From JAGMDK01 sp023128695 (GTDB lineage: Bacteria; Planctomycetota; Phycisphaerae; UBA1845; Fen-1342): 5,890 bases of DNA. The stretch spans positions 1 to 5,890 of the forward strand of contig DAOVQG010000292.1 in assembly GCA_030628805.1 (NCBI GenBank), in the 5' to 3' direction. Shown here one piece after another: positions 4,698 to 5,890 of this stretch. Below the pieces are notes generated by a model that searched no databases, was not told where the DNA came from, and saw only the letters and a list, made by a program, of their open reading frames with translations. The position numbers and the translations under genes are program-made. Within the stretch, counting starts at the first letter, position 1, and every line of letters begins with the position of its first letter.

Positions 4698-5890
4698 TCA
4701 GGGGGCGATCGTGTGGGCTCCGGACTCGACGCGCCACACATTATATGGGGTTTGGCCCGCGCTGGTTTGAATGCTGAGCCTTACCTTGTAGGTGCCCGCG
4801 GCCAGCGTCTGGAAGGTATAACTCTGCTGATTGTCCCATTTCTGCGCAATCGCCTGCGTGTGCGTGGCCACGACATGGTACTGCCCGCCCACGTCCCGCT
4901 TGAGCAACTCCGCCTGGACCTGCGTGCCCACATCCTTGACCCCTTCCGTGCGGTACGTGATGGTCAAGTTCGCCCCGGCCGCGGTCAAACTCATCGCCCG
5001 AATCTGCGACGGATACCAGCGCGCCAACCCCGGGGTATACGGCGGCGAGGTCTGCGGATTCCAGCAGCCGTACAGCTCCTCCACGACCTCATAGATGATC
5101 GGGCCGTGGGCACCCGTGGGGGGTTCATACCACAGGTTGTTGTCGGTGGGATCGCCGGGCGCGGCCCAGCCGCCAACCCCGATTTCATCGCTGCCCGCGA
5201 CATCGTAGTACAGCCACCCGGCGTCATCGGTCTGGACGCCGCAGACGCCTTCGTTGATCCAGACCGTGCCGCCGGGGACTTCGCGAAAGGCTTTGCAGAC
5301 ACGTATCTCCCTGGCCCGGCCCAGCCAGGTCGAGCGCACAATCACTGAACTAACGACACTCTTGCGGTCCACCTTGTCCGGCGGCGCGCCGATGGTCAAC
5401 AGCGCTTGCTTCATCAACTCGGCGAAGTCCTCGCAGACACCGCCGGTGCGGACGACCTGCCAGGGGTCGCCGCCGCCCGGTTGGGCGAAGATACCGTCAC
5501 CCGCGACGCCGAGTTGGACATGCCGGGGCAGGTCCAGTTTGTCCAGCGACGTCGCACCGTTCGCCCATTCGCCGCCCCCGCCTACTGTGGGACCGAGAAG
5601 CATCTTCAGATGATAGACCGTTGGTTCGTGGGCCGGCGCGGCACCATTCCAGTTGTCCACCGGCGGTCCGTAAAGGACATAGATCGGTTGAACCACCTGC
5701 TCGTCATCGGCAGCACCTTCCCAATCGATTGTGAAGTCAATGAGGTCTAATTCGTTGCCAACAGTGGTTTGGAAGGCGGTAAACGTGTGAGACGTTTGGC
5801 CTTGTGCGTCGAAGTTCAGTGTTACCTCGTGCTCTGCCGTTCCCTGGGGAGTGAGGTCGATTTCCTCCTCGGAGTAAACTTCCAGTTCCA
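4698..5890 (-). CDS. Transglutaminase-like protein, N-terminus beyond the window
   Basis: The frame ends at TGA 4698-4700 and is open through the right edge, giving 396 visible residues. A GTG at 5694-5696 is internal, not the start, because coherent sequence continues upstream. Visible residues 1-60 are strand-rich and probably a beta-sandwich. Residues about 65-265 carry the transglutaminase-like core. GGVCEDFAELMKQALLTIG at 149-167 matches the cysteine-helix motif (Cys152), and AGWLYYDVAGS at 223-233 matches the W-x-x-x-D strand (Asp229). The expected histidine before the V-W-I-N-E strand is replaced by threonine (Thr208). Residues about 290-396 look like an Ig-like or fibronectin-like C-terminal domain without an anchor. 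Secretion is inferred from its style and its exported neighbours. It is the first visible gene of the minus-strand cluster. Cysteine protease and peptide-N-glycanase-like activity are alternatives. Confidence 0.7.
   Translation of the reverse strand, partial: ELEVYSEEEIDLTPQGTAEHEVTLNFDAQGQTSHTFTAFQTTVGNELDLIDFTIDWEGAADDEQVVQPIYVLYGPPVDNWNGAAPAHEPTVYHLKMLLGPTVGGGGEWANGATSLDKLDLPRHVQLGVAGDGIFAQPGGGDPWQVVRTGGVCEDFAELMKQALLTIGAPPDKVDRKSVVSSVIVRSTWLGRAREIRVCKAFREVPGGTVWINEGVCGVQTDDAGWLYYDVAGSDEIGVGGWAAPGDPTDNNLWYEPPTGAHGPIIYEVVEELYGCWNPQTSPPYTPGLARWYPSQIRAMSLTAAGANLTITYRTEGVKDVGTQVQAELLKRDVGGQYHVVATHTQAIAQKWDNQQSYTFQTLAAGTYKVRLSIQTSAGQTPYNVWRVESGAHTIAP

Noticed and set aside
3730..5348. Plus-strand open frames 3730-4608 and 4605-5348
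   Set aside because: They lie opposite genes with clear signal peptides, ribosome binding sites and domain motifs. Their translations are rich in Arg, Gly and His with no motif or sensible start.
5694..5696. GTG as the start of the transglutaminase-like gene
   Set aside because: The frame remains open to the window edge with protein-like sequence upstream, so the gene simply begins outside the window.

Overview
The window looks like chromosomal DNA from a planctomycete, possibly of the Phycisphaerae type, or an uncultured relative. The base composition is GC-rich. The best taxonomic marker is an exported protein that combines acidic Asn/Gly/Asp/Cys repeats of the D-C-N-x-N-G-x-P-D-E-C-D type with a C-terminal IPTVSEWG sorting signal, a pairing that is common in that phylum. 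This assignment is inference from protein style, not from a marker gene.

Layout from left to right. (1) Bases 1-166, minus strand: the first 55 codons of a gene that runs off the left edge. Its start codon and ribosome binding site lie inside a strong 10+6 bp hairpin. (2) Bases 167-458: a divergent intergenic region with a -10-like TATACT embedded in an ATACTG-N12-CAGTAT dyad. (3) Bases 459-2627, plus strand: a single-chain acetyl-CoA carboxylase carboxyltransferase. An AccA-like half comes first and an AccD-like half second, joined by a long linker without a zinc ribbon. It ends in a lysine-rich tail encoded by three homopolymeric A runs, the first of which is a correctly phased A_AAA_AAA slippery heptamer. 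(4) Bases 2628-2809: a convergent intergenic region with nested inverted repeats and a perfect 9+9 bp palindrome that may serve as a terminator. (5) Bases 2810-5890, minus strand: three co-directional genes for probably exported proteins. In transcription order they are a transglutaminase-like protein (5' end outside the window), an unrecognised secreted protein, and the IPTL-CTERM protein.

The two halves seem functionally unrelated. The carboxyltransferase is a cytoplasmic enzyme of malonyl-CoA and fatty acid synthesis. No biotin carboxylase or biotin carrier gene is visible beside it, so its partners must be encoded elsewhere. The minus-strand cluster looks like an envelope or secreted module, spaced tightly enough (38 and 77 bp gaps) to be one operon. 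I see no tRNA, rRNA, CRISPR array or complete insertion sequence. The most unusual points are the alpha-then-beta fusion with its frameshift-prone basic tail, the start-codon hairpin of the left-edge gene, and a transglutaminase-like domain that appears to lack its catalytic histidine.
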